Origin: Mycobacterium colombiense CECT 3035
GTDB lineage: Bacteria; Actinomycetota; Actinomycetes; Mycobacteriales; Mycobacteriaceae
Assembly (NCBI RefSeq): GCF_002105755.1
Contig: NZ_CP020821.1
Coordinates: forward strand, 3,720,001-3,784,000
Length of the DNA: 64,000 nucleotides
Direction of reading: 5' to 3'
The notes beneath the pieces are model-generated. The model was not told where the DNA came from. It ran no database searches and saw only the letters and a list, made by a program, of their open reading frames with translations. The first letter of the stretch is position 1, and each line of letters begins with the position of its first letter. The position numbers and the translations under genes are program-made. Shown here piece by piece: positions 1 to 11,504 of the stretch.

Positions 1-539
1 ATCGGCAGCCCGGACGCGATCCGCGTCACGGTCAGGCCGGGGATATCACGTAGCATCCGGACCAGGTAGGTGGCCGTCGCCTCGCCCTCGGTGTTCGGGT
101 CGGTGGCGATGATCACCTCGGTGATGTCGACGTCGTCGACCCGCTCCCCGATCCGGGTCAGCAGCTCGCGGATCCGCAGCTGATCGGGCCCCACGCCGGA
201 CAACGGGTCGAGCGCACCGCCCAGCACGTGGTAGCGGCCGCGGAATTCGCGGGTGCGTTCGACGGCCTGGACGTCCTTGGGCTCCTCGACGACGCACACC
301 TGCGAACCGTCCCGCCGGGGATCGGCGCAGATCCGGCACCGCTCGTTGTCGGAGACGTTGCCGCACACCGCGCAGAACCGCACCCCGTCGCGGACCTTCG
401 TCAGCACCGCGGTCAGCCGGTCGATGTCCTGCGGCTCCACCGACAACAGGTGAAAGGCGATGCGCTGGGCGCTTTTGGGCCCGATGCCCGGCAGCTTGCC
501 GAGCTCGTCGATCAAATCCTGGACGGGTCCTTCGAACAT
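1..539 (-). CDS. recR: Recombination protein RecR (3' end cut by window edge)
   Basis: RecR works with RecF and RecO in loading RecA onto gapped DNA. The start ATG is the complement of 537-539 and gives [20 protein letters not shown], the family's N-terminal helix-hairpin-helix. A four-cysteine zinc motif follows at roughly residues 57-72 ([16 protein letters not shown]), then a Toprim segment beginning [10 protein letters not shown]. About 179 residues are visible and the family is near 200 long, so only the last 20 or so are missing beyond base 1. It lies 14 bases downstream of ebfC on the same strand, the usual ybaB-recR pair, and is very probably cotranscribed with it. Confidence 0.97.
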   Translation of the reverse strand, partial: MFEGPVQDLIDELGKLPGIGPKSAQRIAFHLLSVEPQDIDRLTAVLTKVRDGVRFCAVCGNVSDNERCRICADPRRDGSQVCVVEEPKDVQAVERTREFRGRYHVLGGALDPLSGVGPDQLRIRELLTRIGERVDDVDITEVIIATDPNTEGEATATYLVRMLRDIPGLTVTRIASGLP

Positions 540-553
540 GTCGGTCGCGGAGC

Positions 554-898
554 CTAAAGCCCCTGCGCCGGCGCGGGAGGTTGCCCCGGCGGCGGGCCGA
601 AGCCACCGGCCAGCGACCCCAGCCTCTCCTGGGCCATCCGGGTGACCTGCTTGGACGCGTCACCCATGGCGCCGACTATCAAATCCTGCAACGTCTCGAC
701 GTCCGACGGGTCGACGACGGAGGGATCGATCTTCACCGCGACCACCTCGCCGCTGCCCTTCACGACGACGCTGACCAAGCCCCCACCGGCCTGACCATGC
801 ACCTCAGCGTTCGCCAGTTGTTGCTGCGCCTCCATGAGCTTCTGCTGCATCTGCTGCGCCTGGGCCAGCAGCGCCGACATATCGCCTCCGGGTTGCAT
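554..898 (-). CDS. ebfC: YbaB/EbfC family nucleoid-associated protein
   Basis: Small DNA-binding protein of 114 residues. The N-terminal helix [20 protein letters not shown] and the central strands [16 protein letters not shown] are typical of YbaB/EbfC dimers, which bind DNA with a tweezer-like fold. The C-terminus is a Gly/Pro-rich tail ([17 protein letters not shown]), as is common in actinobacterial copies. An internal ATG at residue 7 (MSALL) is an alternative start. It precedes recR by 14 bases on the same strand, matching the Rv3716c-Rv3715c order in M. tuberculosis. Confidence 0.93.
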   Translation of the reverse strand: MQPGGDMSALLAQAQQMQQKLMEAQQQLANAEVHGQAGGGLVSVVVKGSGEVVAVKIDPSVVDPSDVETLQDLIVGAMGDASKQVTRMAQERLGSLAGGFGPPPGQPPAPAQGL

Positions 899-996
899 GA
901 CAATCCCCTCGCATCTTGGTCTCGAGTTGGTTTCGCTCGTGAGTCTCCGGCGATTCGAAACCCCCAGCGTAGACCGCGCGGCGTTAGCTTTGCGCC

Positions 997-1758
997 GTGG
1001 ACCTACGACTGAGCAGACGTGTCGGGATCAAACTGGCGATTGGTGCGCTCGTCGCCGCGTCGACGGCGATCATGCCGACCGCGACGGCGGTCCCCTCCAA
1101 CATCGCCGGCATGGTGGTTTTCATCGATCCGGGTCATAACGGGTCCAATGACGGCTCCATCAACCGCCAGGTGCCCACCGGCCGCGGCGGCACCAAGGAC
1201 TGTCAGACCAGCGGAACGGCGACCAACACCGGCTACCAGGAACACACGTTCACCTGGGACACCGCCCTGCGGGTGCGCGCCGAGTTGAGCGCCCTGGGAG
1301 TGCGGACCGCGCTGTCCCGCGCCAACGACAACGGGCTGGGGCCGTGCGTCGACGAACGCGCGAACGCGGCCAACGCGCTGCACCCCAATGCGATCCTGTC
1401 CATCCACGCCGACGGCGGCCCGCCGTCCGGCCGGGGATTCCACGTCAACTACTCGGCCCCGCCGCTCAACCAGGTGCAGGCGGGCCCGTCGGTGCAGTAC
1501 GCGCGGATCATGCGCGACCAGATGCAGGGCTCGGGGATCCCGCCGGCCAACTACATCGGCCAGAACGGCCTTTACGGCCGCTCGGACCTCACCGGCCTGA
1601 ACCTGGCGCAGTACCCGTCGATCCTGGTCGAGTGCGGCAACATGAAAAACCCCGCCGATTCGGCGCTGATGCAGTCGGCCGAGGGCCGGCAGAAATACGC
1701 CGACGCACTGGTCCGCGGGGTGGCGGGCTTCCTCGCCTCGCAGGGCCAGGCGCGCTAG
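997..1758 (+). CDS. ami1: N-acetylmuramoyl-L-alanine amidase (Amidase_3, Ami1/Rv3717 type)
   Basis: Zinc amidase that cuts the bond between MurNAc and the peptide stem of peptidoglycan. The product is 253 residues from a GTG start and opens with an export signal ([15 protein letters not shown]). The family's metal and catalytic positions are visible: the His of FIDPGHNG, the Glu of TGYQEHTF, the His of LSIHADG and the Glu of [11 protein letters not shown] '[10 protein letters not shown]' segment near the end is also typical. Its TAG stop lies inside the GCTAGC at 1754-1759, where the IS element is inserted, so the reading frame is kept intact. Confidence 0.95.
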   Translation: MDLRLSRRVGIKLAIGALVAASTAIMPTATAVPSNIAGMVVFIDPGHNGSNDGSINRQVPTGRGGTKDCQTSGTATNTGYQEHTFTWDTALRVRAELSALGVRTALSRANDNGLGPCVDERANAANALHPNAILSIHADGGPPSGRGFHVNYSAPPLNQVQAGPSVQYARIMRDQMQGSGIPPANYIGQNGLYGRSDLTGLNLAQYPSILVECGNMKNPADSALMQSAEGRQKYADALVRGVAGFLASQGQAR

Positions 1759-1759
1759 C
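1754..1759. repeat. Left copy of the IS target duplication (GCTAGC)
   Basis: The left six-base GCTAGC includes the TAG stop (1756-1758) of the upstream amidase. It matches the NCTAGN target preference described for IS481. Confidence 0.85.
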
Positions 1760-2850
1760 TGTACTGACCACGGACGTTGGTGACGGCGTGGCGTGGTGAC
1801 ATGACGAAGACCTCCGAGTGAAGTGCGAGCTGTCGAGGAACGCACTGCTCACTTCGGAGGTCTTCGTGTCCCACCGTAATGCTCCATTGTCAGAAACCGG
1901 CCGTCTGCGGCTGGCTCGTTGTGTTGTCGAGGATGGATGGCCGCTGCGGCGTGCCGCGGAACGGTTCCAGGTGTCAGCAACGACGGCGTGGCGGTGGGCC
2001 GACCGGTACCGCACGTTGGGGGCTGCGGGCATGGTCGACCGCAGTTCGCGCCCGCACCGCAGCCCACAGCGGACTCCGACTCGTACCGAGCGTCGCATCA
2101 TCAAAGTCCGCGTCCTGCGGCGCTGGGGGCCCGCACGGATCGGGTATCTGCTGGGCATTCATCCCTCCACGGTGCATCGGGTACTGACCCGCTACGGGAT
2201 GGCCAAATTACGGTGGTTGGACCGCTGTACGGGCCGCGTTGTCCGTCGGATGGAGCCCGCCAGCTGCGGTGACATGGTGCATGTTGACGTCAAAAAGCTT
2301 GGCAAAATCCCGGCTGGCGGCGGCTGGCGGATGTTGGGCCGCATCGCCGGTAACCACAACACCAGAGCCGACAAGAGTTCAGGCCAGCGCAGCAAGCATG
2401 GTGATCCGCTCCACGGCCACCACTTTCTGCATACCGCGATCGATGGCTACTCACGGTTGGCCTACAGCGAACTGCTCAGCGATGAGCGCCAGCACACCGC
2501 CGCCGCGTTTTGGGCGCGGGCCAACGCCTGGTTTACCGAGTGCGGCATCACCGTCCGCAAGGTGTTGACTGACAATGGTTCCTGCTACCGCTCCCACACC
2601 TTTCGAGAGGCCCTGGCAGGCATCGAACACCGACGCACCCGGCCCTACCGGCCCCAGACCAACGGCAAAGTCGAGCGATTCCACCGCACCCTGGCCGATG
2701 AATGGGCCTACGCACGGCTCTACCGCAGCGATACCGAACGCTGCGAAGAATTTCCCCGGTGGCTACACACCTACAATCACCATCGCGGCCACACCGCACT
2801 CGGCGGCCAACCACCCGCCAGCCGCGTACTTAACCTCTCAGGTCAGTACA
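1760..2850 (+). mobile_element. IS481-family insertion sequence with one DDE transposase
   Basis: The element is bounded by perfect 10-base inverted ends, TGTACTGACC (1760-1769) and GGTCAGTACA (2841-2850), with the TGT...ACA termini usual for IS481 relatives. Each end is flanked by GCTAGC (1754-1759 and 2851-2856), which fits the known 6-base NCTAGN target duplication of IS481. Because GCTAGC is its own reverse complement, the repeat can also be read as a 16-base inverted repeat. The element is 1091 bases long. It sits between the 3' ends of two convergent genes, so neither is broken. Confidence 0.93.
1804..1867 (+). promoter_or_regulatory. Hairpin that would bury the transposase ribosome-binding site
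   Basis: GAAGACCTCCGAGTGA (1806-1821) pairs with TCACTTCGGAGGTCTTC (1849-1865) with one bulged base, and the stem can extend by two pairs to 1804/1867. Inner pairing AGTGCG/CGCACT lengthens it further. The right arm contains the Shine-Dalgarno-like GGAGG (1856-1860) and the stem reaches the GTG start at 1866. In any transcript entering from outside the element, the transposase start would be folded away. This resembles the protection known for IS10 and IS200; its action here is inferred. Confidence 0.7.
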
Positions 2851-2855
2851 GCTAG
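1866..2855 (+). CDS. IS481-family transposase
   Basis: Cut-and-paste integrase-fold transposase of 329 residues. The chosen start is GTG 1866 (then SHRNAPLSETGRLRLA), 5 bases after a GGAGG. An upstream in-frame ATG at 1818 lies in the hairpin and is less likely. An N-terminal helix-turn-helix pair (WPLRRAAERFQVSATTAWRW; ARIGYLLGIHPSTVHRVL) precedes the catalytic core. The acidic residues are Asp141 (HVDVKK), Asp236 (LTDNGS) and Glu270 (GKVERFHRTL). The frame reads through the right inverted repeat (GQYS) and ends on the TAG of the target duplication. It appears intact. Confidence 0.93.
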   Translation: MSHRNAPLSETGRLRLARCVVEDGWPLRRAAERFQVSATTAWRWADRYRTLGAAGMVDRSSRPHRSPQRTPTRTERRIIKVRVLRRWGPARIGYLLGIHPSTVHRVLTRYGMAKLRWLDRCTGRVVRRMEPASCGDMVHVDVKKLGKIPAGGGWRMLGRIAGNHNTRADKSSGQRSKHGDPLHGHHFLHTAIDGYSRLAYSELLSDERQHTAAAFWARANAWFTECGITVRKVLTDNGSCYRSHTFREALAGIEHRRTRPYRPQTNGKVERFHRTLADEWAYARLYRSDTERCEEFPRWLHTYNHHRGHTALGGQPPASRVLNLSGQYS

Positions 2856-2856
2856 C
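2851..2856. repeat. Right copy of the IS target duplication (GCTAGC)
   Basis: The right six-base GCTAGC follows the right inverted repeat. Its TAG (2853-2855) is the stop codon of the transposase, so the transposon borrows its stop from the target site. Confidence 0.85.
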
Positions 2857-3294
2857 TCAGCCCTCCAGCTCCTTCTTCAGGTTGGCCAGCACCTCGCCCT
2901 GAATCCGCTTGAGCCCCAACGGCGCAAAGGTCTTCTCGAAGAAGCCCTTCACACCGCCGGCGCCGGTCCAGGTGGTCTTCACGGTGACGCTGGAGCCGGG
3001 CCCGGCCGGAGCGACCGTCCAGTTGGTCACCATGGACGAGTTCGCGTCCTTCTCGATGACGGTGTGCCCGGCGACATCGACGTTGACCTGCACGTCGCGC
3101 ACGCGTGATTTGGTGGCCTGCAGCCTCCACTTGGCGACCGTGCCCGGCCCCTGCCCGCCCTCGAGCACCTGGTACTCGCTGTACTGCGGGGACAGGATTT
3201 TCGGGCGGACGGTCTGGTAGTCCGCGACGGCGGCAAGCGTTGCCGCGGGCTCCGCGTTGATCAAGATGGTGCTCTCTGCGCTCACCTGTCCCAA
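2857..3294 (-). CDS. SRPBCC-family (polyketide cyclase/START-like) protein
   Basis: A 145-residue protein with the layout of the SRPBCC hydrophobic-pocket fold: an N-terminal strand (AESTILINAEPAAT), a helix with VADYQTVRP, and a long C-terminal helix (LKRIQGEVLANLKKELEG). The family binds lipids or small hydrophobic ligands, and the ligand here is unknown. It corresponds to Rv3718c by position. Its stop codon begins directly after the right target duplication of the IS, so before insertion this gene and the amidase ended within a few bases of each other. Confidence 0.85.
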   Translation of the reverse strand: MGQVSAESTILINAEPAATLAAVADYQTVRPKILSPQYSEYQVLEGGQGPGTVAKWRLQATKSRVRDVQVNVDVAGHTVIEKDANSSMVTNWTVAPAGPGSSVTVKTTWTGAGGVKGFFEKTFAPLGLKRIQGEVLANLKKELEG

Positions 3295-3376
3295 GGCGAC
3301 CCCTCCTCATCAAGATTTTCCCCGGTGCCGCGCCTTGCGACGGGTGCACGGGCTGTTGTCGAAGACTAGGGTATAT

Positions 3377-4777
3377 GTGGTGCCTGTCCTTGGATCTGCA
3401 CTCTCGGCCCACAGGTCCGGCGTTGACCGGATGCTGGCGAGTTATCGTTCCATTCCCGCAACGTCCGCCGTCCGGCTGGCCAAGCCGACGTCAAATCTGT
3501 TCCGCGCCCGCACCAAACGCGATGCACCGGGCCTGGACACGTCCGGGCTCACCGGCGTCCTGAGTGTCGATCCCGAAACCCGCACCGCCGACGTGGCGGG
3601 CATGTGCACGTATGCGGACCTGGTCGCCGCGACGCTGCCGTATGGTCTTTCGCCGCTGGTCGTCCCGCAGCTCAAGACCATCACGCTGGGCGGCGCGGTC
3701 AGCGGACTGGGCATCGAGTCGGCGTCGTTCCGCAACGGCCTGCCGCACGAATCAGTGCTGGAAATGGACATCCTCACCGGCGCTGGCGATTTGCTCACCA
3801 CCTCGCGCACCCAGCATCCCGACCTGTTCCGCGCCTTCCCGAATTCCTATGGCACGCTTGGATATTCGACCCGGCTTCGGATCGAGCTGGAATCCGTCGC
3901 GCCGTTCGTAGCGCTGCGCCACATCCGGTTCCGCTCGCTGCCCGACCTGATCGCGGCCATGGAGCGCATCATCGACACCGGCGGGCAGGGCGGTACGCCG
4001 GTCGACTATCTCGACGGGGTGGTCTTCAGCGCCGACGAAAGCTACCTGTGCGTGGGCAGGCGGACGACCACGCCCGGCCCGGTCAGCGACTACACCGGGC
4101 GCAACATCTACTACCAGTCCATCCGGCACGACGCGGCGGGCCCGGAAATCACCGCGGCCACCAAGGATGACCGGCTGACCATGAACGACTATTTCTGGCG
4201 CTGGGACACCGACTGGTTCTGGTGCTCACGCGCATTCGGCGTGCAGAACCCGCGGCTGCGGCGCTGGTGGCCGCGCCGCTACCGGCGCAGCAGCGTCTAT
4301 TCGAAGCTGATCTCCATGGACCGTCGCTTCGGGCTGTCCGACCGCCTCGAGACGCGCAACGGCCGGCCGCCGCGCGAGCGGGTGGTGCAGGACGTCGAGG
4401 TGCCGGTCGAACGCACCTGCGACTTCCTGGAGTGGTTCCTGGACAACGTGCCGATCACGCCAATCTGGTTGTGCCCGTTGCGTCTACGCGACCACCACGG
4501 CTGGCCGCTGTACCCGATGAGGCCGGATCACACCTACGTCAACGTCGGCTTCTGGTCCTCGGTGCCGGCCGGCGCCACCGAGGGCGCCACCAACCGGATG
4601 ATCGAGGCCAAGGTGAGCGAGCTCGACGGCCACAAGTCGCTGTATTCGGATTCCTTCTACTCCCGCGAGGACTTCGACGAGTTGTACGGCGGCGAGGCCT
4701 ACAACACCGTCAAGAAGACCTATGACCCCGACTCTCGTTTACTCGACCTCTACGCGAAGGCGGTGCAACGGCGATGA
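3377..4777 (+). CDS. FAD-binding oxidoreductase (DHCR24/24-sterol reductase-like, Rv3719 type)
   Basis: FAD-linked oxidoreductase of about 466 residues. The N-terminal half carries the PP-loop FAD-binding domain: SVDPETRTADVAGMCTYADLV and then the flavin loop SPLVVPQLKTITLGGAVSGLGIES. The C-terminal half is rich in Trp and Tyr (DYFWRWDTDWFWCSRAFG). The start is uncertain: GTG 3377 or 3380 gives near the expected length, while ATG 3431 is the alternative. The TGA stop overlaps the next gene's ATG (ATGA). Coupling to a CFA-synthase-type methyltransferase suggests that it reduces a methylene-branched acyl chain made by that enzyme, as in tmsA/tmsB pairs. That role is inference. Confidence 0.87.
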   Translation: MVPVLGSALSAHRSGVDRMLASYRSIPATSAVRLAKPTSNLFRARTKRDAPGLDTSGLTGVLSVDPETRTADVAGMCTYADLVAATLPYGLSPLVVPQLKTITLGGAVSGLGIESASFRNGLPHESVLEMDILTGAGDLLTTSRTQHPDLFRAFPNSYGTLGYSTRLRIELESVAPFVALRHIRFRSLPDLIAAMERIIDTGGQGGTPVDYLDGVVFSADESYLCVGRRTTTPGPVSDYTGRNIYYQSIRHDAAGPEITAATKDDRLTMNDYFWRWDTDWFWCSRAFGVQNPRLRRWWPRRYRRSSVYSKLISMDRRFGLSDRLETRNGRPPRERVVQDVEVPVERTCDFLEWFLDNVPITPIWLCPLRLRDHHGWPLYPMRPDHTYVNVGFWSSVPAGATEGATNRMIEAKVSELDGHKSLYSDSFYSREDFDELYGGEAYNTVKKTYDPDSRLLDLYAKAVQRR

Positions 4778-6084
4778 CGACGACAAAGGAACCCCACCGC
4801 TCACCGACCGGCAAACTGAGCATGGCCGAGATCCTGGAGGTCTTCGCCGCGACCGGACGACATCCGCTGAAGTTCACCGCCTACGACGGCAGCACGGCCG
4901 GAAGCGAGGACGCCGAACTGGGTCTGGACCTGCGGACTCCCCGCGGCGCCACCTACCTGGCCACCGCCCCCGGCGAACTCGGCCTGGCCCGCGCCTACGT
5001 GGCGGGCGACCTGCAGGCGTACGGCGTGCATCCGGGTGATCCGTACCGACTGCTCAAGACGCTGACCGATCGGGTCGAATTCAAACGTCCGCCGGCACGG
5101 GTGCTGGCCAACGTCGTGCGTTCGATGGGCCTCGAGCGGCTGCTGCCGGTGCCGCCGCCACCACAGGAAACCCCGCCCCGCTGGCGGCGGGTCGCCGACG
5201 GGCTGATGCACAGCAAGACCCGCGACGCCGAGGCCATCCACCACCACTACGACGTCTCCAACACCTTCTACGAACTCGTGTTGGGCCCGTCGATGACCTA
5301 CACCTGCGCGGTGTATCCCGACGCCGATGCCTCGCTGGAGGACGCGCAGCAGAACAAATACCGGCTGATCTTCGAGAAACTGCGGCTACGGCCCGGCGAC
5401 CGCCTGCTGGACGTCGGCTGCGGCTGGGGCGGCATGGTGCGCTACGCCGCGCGCCGCGGCGTCCGGGCGATCGGCGCGACCCTGTCGGCCGAGCAGGCGA
5501 AGTGGGCGCAGCGGGCGATCGCCGACGAGGGGCTGACGGAGCTGGCCGAGGTGCGGCACTCGGACTACCGCGACGTGGGCGAGGCGCAGTTCGACGCCGT
5601 CTCCTCGATCGGGCTGACCGAGCACATCGGCGTCAAGAACTACCCGGCCTACTTCGGGTTCTTGAAGTCGAAGCTGCGCACCGGCGGTCTGCTGCTCAAC
5701 CACTGCATCACCCGTCACGACAACACCTCGACCTCGTTCGCCGGCGGGTTCACCGATCGCTACGTCTTCCCGGACGGCGAGCTGACCGGCTCGGGGCGCA
5801 TCACCTGCGCGATCCAGGATGCGGGCTTCGAGGTGCTGCACGCGGAGAACTTCCGCCATCACTACGCGATGACGCTGCGCGACTGGTGCCACAACCTGGT
5901 CGAGCACTGGGACGTGGCGGTGGGCGAGGTCGGCCTGCCGACCGCCAAGGTGTGGGGGCTGTACATGGCGGCGTCCCGGGTGGCGTTCGAGCAGAACAAC
6001 CTTCAGCTCCATCATGTGCTGGCGGCCAACGCCGCCGCGCGGGGCGACGACGACCTGCCGCTGCGGCCGTGGTGGGCGGCCTGA
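4774..6084 (+). CDS. Cyclopropane-fatty-acyl-phospholipid synthase-like methyltransferase (Rv3720 type)
   Basis: SAM-dependent lipid methyltransferase of 436 residues. An N-terminal SCP2-like region is followed by the class I fold with motif I LLDVGCGWGG near residue 210. The CFA hallmarks are present: HHYDVSNTFYELVLG, MTYTCAVYPD, the EHIGVKNY loop and NHCITRHDN. Enzymes of this type methylate or cyclopropanate the double bond of oleoyl chains. The four-base overlap with the FAD oxidoreductase shows translational coupling. The pair could build a 10-methyl branched acid such as tuberculostearate, but a cyclopropane product is not excluded by sequence. Confidence 0.9.
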   Translation: MTTTKEPHRSPTGKLSMAEILEVFAATGRHPLKFTAYDGSTAGSEDAELGLDLRTPRGATYLATAPGELGLARAYVAGDLQAYGVHPGDPYRLLKTLTDRVEFKRPPARVLANVVRSMGLERLLPVPPPPQETPPRWRRVADGLMHSKTRDAEAIHHHYDVSNTFYELVLGPSMTYTCAVYPDADASLEDAQQNKYRLIFEKLRLRPGDRLLDVGCGWGGMVRYAARRGVRAIGATLSAEQAKWAQRAIADEGLTELAEVRHSDYRDVGEAQFDAVSSIGLTEHIGVKNYPAYFGFLKSKLRTGGLLLNHCITRHDNTSTSFAGGFTDRYVFPDGELTGSGRITCAIQDAGFEVLHAENFRHHYAMTLRDWCHNLVEHWDVAVGEVGLPTAKVWGLYMAASRVAFEQNNLQLHHVLAANAAARGDDDLPLRPWWAA

Positions 6085-6088
6085 ACCG

Positions 6089-7967
6089 CTAGCCGTTGTC
6101 GATGCGGCGGGCACCCAGCTCGCTCTGCAGCAGTTCGAGCGCGACCTCTTCGGGGTCGCGGCGCGGCGCCGATGGCTCGTCGCGGACGGCCTCGGCGAGC
6201 ATGTGTTCCTCCTCATCGCGGCGCGCGGTGTCCACATCGGGGGCGGGCTCGACGACGTTCGTCGCCGCCGGGCCGGCTCCCCCACCGGCCGGAGGTGGTG
6301 GAGCGGCCGGCGCCGGCGCGCCGGCCTCACAGCGCACCCGCCAGTTGACGCCCAGCGCGTCTTTGAGCGCCTCGGCGATGACGTCGGCGTTGCGCTGTTC
6401 GCAGAGCCGCTTGGCCAGCGGCGCCGATTCATGGCTGAGCACCAACGTGTTGCCGTCGATGGCGCGCACGGTCGCCCCGGCCAGCATCACCTCGGTGGTG
6501 CGGCTGCGCTGGCGTACCTTTTCGCGCACGGTAGGCCACATGCTGCGCACCGCCGCGGTGTTGAGTTCACCTGGGACGGAGGCTGATTCGGCCGCCGGGG
6601 CCGGAGCCGCTGCGGGTTCGGGCGCGGCCGGCGGGGGCGCAGGAGGTTCGGGGCGGGCGCCGCCGCGGGCTCGGGCTTCGGGTCGGGTGTGGGTTCGGGC
6701 TTGGCGGCGGCCGCCGCGGACGGCCGGGTGAACCGGACGGGTGGCTCGGGCTCGGCGGCCGCCGGCGCGCCGCGCGGCCGGGCGGGGCGGGGCCCTCGGA
6801 GCCGGGGATGGACATGTCCAGCCGGGTCTCGATCCGCTCGACGCGTTGCAGCAGCGCCGATTCGCTGTCGCTGGCCGAGGGCAGCAGCAGTCGCGCACAC
6901 ACCACCTCGAGCAGCAGACGCGGTGCCGTCGCGCCGCGCATCTCCCCCAGCCCCGCCTGCACCACCTCGGCGTAGCGGGTCAGGGTCGCCGGGCCGATCC
7001 GGGTCGCCTGCTCACGCATCCGCTCCAGCACGTCCTCCGGCGCGTCCACCACGCCGCGGCTCGCCGCGTCCGGAACGGCCTGCAGCAGGATCAGGTCGCG
7101 GAACCGCTCGAGCAGATCGGTGGCGAACCGCCGTGGGTCATGGCCGGCGTCGATCACCGACTCCACCGCGCCGAACAGCGCCGCGGCATCGGCGGCGGCC
7201 AGCGCGTCCACAGCGTCGTCGATCAGCGCCAGGTCGGTGGCCCCGAGGAGGCCCAGCGCCCGCTGGTACGTCACGTGTGCGCCCTCGGCCCCGGCCACCA
7301 GCTGATCCAGCACCGACAGGGTGTCGCGGGGCGAGCCGCCGCCGGCGCGGATCACCAGCGGGTAGACGGCATCGTCGACGGCGACGCCCTCCTGCTCGCA
7401 GATCCGCCCGATCAACGACCGCATGGTCTTCGGCGGCAACAACCGGAACGGGTAGTGATGGGTGCGCGACCGGATTGTCGGCAGCACCTTCTCCGGTTCG
7501 GTGGTCGCGAAGATGAAGATGAGGTGCTCGGGGGGTTCCTCGACGATTTTGAGCAGCGCGTTGAACCCCGCGGTGGTCACCATGTGCGCCTCGTCGACGA
7601 TGAACACCCGGTAGCGCGACTGGGCGGGCGCGTAGAACGCGCGGTCGCGCAGCTCGCGGGTGTCGTCCACGCCGCCGTGGCTGGCGGCGTCGAGCTCGAC
7701 CACGTCGATGCTGCCGGGCGCGTTGGGAGCCAGCGCCTGGCACGAGTCGCAGACCCCGCACGGGGTGGCCGTCGGGCCCTGAGCGCAGTTCAGCGAGCGG
7801 GCCAGGATGCGCGCCGAGGAGGTCTTCCCGCAGCCGCGCGGACCCGAGAACAAATACGCGTGGTTGATCCGTCCGGCTTCCAGGGCGATCGAGAGTGGTT
7901 CGGTGACGTGCTCCTGCCCCACCACTTCGGCGAAGGTTGCCGGACGGTACTTGCGGTAGAGGGCCAC
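6089..7967 (-). CDS. dnaX: DNA polymerase III subunit gamma/tau, split by two apparent frameshifts
   Basis: Clamp-loader ATPase of the replicative polymerase. From a GTG start (MALYRKYRPATFAEVVGQ) the first frame carries the Walker A loop GPRGCGKTSSAR, a zinc cluster (NCAQGPTATPCGVCDSC) and Walker B FIVDEAHM. In the Pro/Ala linker the coding sense leaves this frame near 6760-6800, runs in a second frame (EPPVRFTRPSAAAAAKPEP), and moves to a third near 6640-6665 (PGELNTAAVRSMWPTVREKV) to the stop at 6089. Each step equals one missing base in a C/G run. Restoring two bases gives 626 codons. The uncorrected first frame would stop after 466 residues with an Arg/Pro tail. An assembly error is the likeliest cause. 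Confidence 0.9.
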
Positions 7968-8199
7968 GGTCAGCAGGCTACCGGGGCTCGGTGACGCTGC
8001 GGACCCGGCAGGGTCCGCCGAGGAGGCGGGCGATCAGGCCGCGCGCGCCGACTACGGCGCGGGCGCCGCAGGGTCCGCCGAGAAGTCCGGCCATCGAGTG
8101 TGCGCCAGCGGCTTTCGGTGTGAACCCACGGTGGACGCGTCCAGCGCGTCGTGGCCCTCGGTTCACCGCCGAAGCCCTCGGTTCACACTCGACGCGGAC
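7968..8199. other. Intergenic stretch with short direct repeats
   Basis: These 232 bases lie between dnaX and aspC. They contain no convincing gene. Two short direct repeats are visible: CAGGGTCCGCCGAG (near 8010 and 8068) and GCCCTCGGTTCAC (near 8155 and 8177). No function is apparent. Confidence 0.4.
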
Positions 8200-10749
<2,550 letters not shown>

Positions 10750-11496
10750 TCAGCGCCGCCGCAGCTGCTCCACGTAGACGGCGATGCGTCGCAGCGTCTC
10801 GTCCGTGCCCCACATCCGGCGAACCTCGTCATCGACCCCGCGGGCCTCGCGGATGCGCGCCATCGTCGGGGCGTGCAACTGCATCTTCGTCTGCCGGTAG
10901 GCGTCGGCCGGGATGCTGCCCAGGTCCGACGCCTCCGCCACGGCCGCCTCCATCAGCTCGTCGCCGACGACGCGGTGGGCCAGTCCGCGTGCCACGGCCT
11001 CGGCACCGCGATAGTTGCGGCCGCCCAGCAGCACCTCGTCGGCGTGCGTGCCGCAGGCATAGCGCATCACCTCCAACGCCGCGACCGGGAACGGGACCCC
11101 GACGCGCACCTCGGCCGCCCCGATCGGCGCCTCGGGGCTGATCAAGCGGCGATCGCAGGCGCAGGCGAGCACGCAACCGCCGGCGATGGCGGCGCCGTTG
11201 ATCGCGGCGACGGTCGGCCCCGGATAGCCGAACATCGCCTCGAACGCCGCGGACAGCGCGGGGACCAGCCGATCGGTATAACCGGTGCCGCCCTGCACCA
11301 CGCGGTTGAGGTCGACGCCGGCGCTGAAGGCGCGGCCGGCACCGGTGACAACCAACGCCCCGGCGCCCGAACGGCCCAGGTCGCGCACCGCCGACGCCAG
11401 CTCTTCGAGCAGCTCGACATCCTGCGCGTTGACTGCGCCCGACGACAGGGTCAGCACCTGCACGGTGCCCACGGTGCCGATGTCGATCATGGTCAT
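10750..11496 (-). CDS. Enoyl-CoA hydratase/isomerase (crotonase) family protein
   Basis: Crotonase-fold protein of 248 residues. The oxyanion-hole segments are seen as AFSAGVDLNRV and AAINGAAIAGGCVLACACDRRL, followed by IGAAEVRVGVPFP. In the second active-site region the usual Glu of classical hydratases is at AAEVRVGV, so some catalytic capacity is plausible, but the substrate cannot be named. It starts 8 bases after the stop of the upstream 126-residue ORF on the same strand and probably shares its transcript. Confidence 0.85.
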   Translation of the reverse strand: MTMIDIGTVGTVQVLTLSSGAVNAQDVELLEELASAVRDLGRSGAGALVVTGAGRAFSAGVDLNRVVQGGTGYTDRLVPALSAAFEAMFGYPGPTVAAINGAAIAGGCVLACACDRRLISPEAPIGAAEVRVGVPFPVAALEVMRYACGTHADEVLLGGRNYRGAEAVARGLAHRVVGDELMEAAVAEASDLGSIPADAYRQTKMQLHAPTMARIREARGVDDEVRRMWGTDETLRRIAVYVEQLRRR

Positions 11497-11504
11497 TCCT
11501 CCGA

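Noticed and set aside
6089..7967. Programmed ribosomal frameshift in dnaX as in E. coli
   Set aside because: No A-rich slippery heptamer is seen, two shifts would be needed, and other unrelated genes here show the same kind of lesion.
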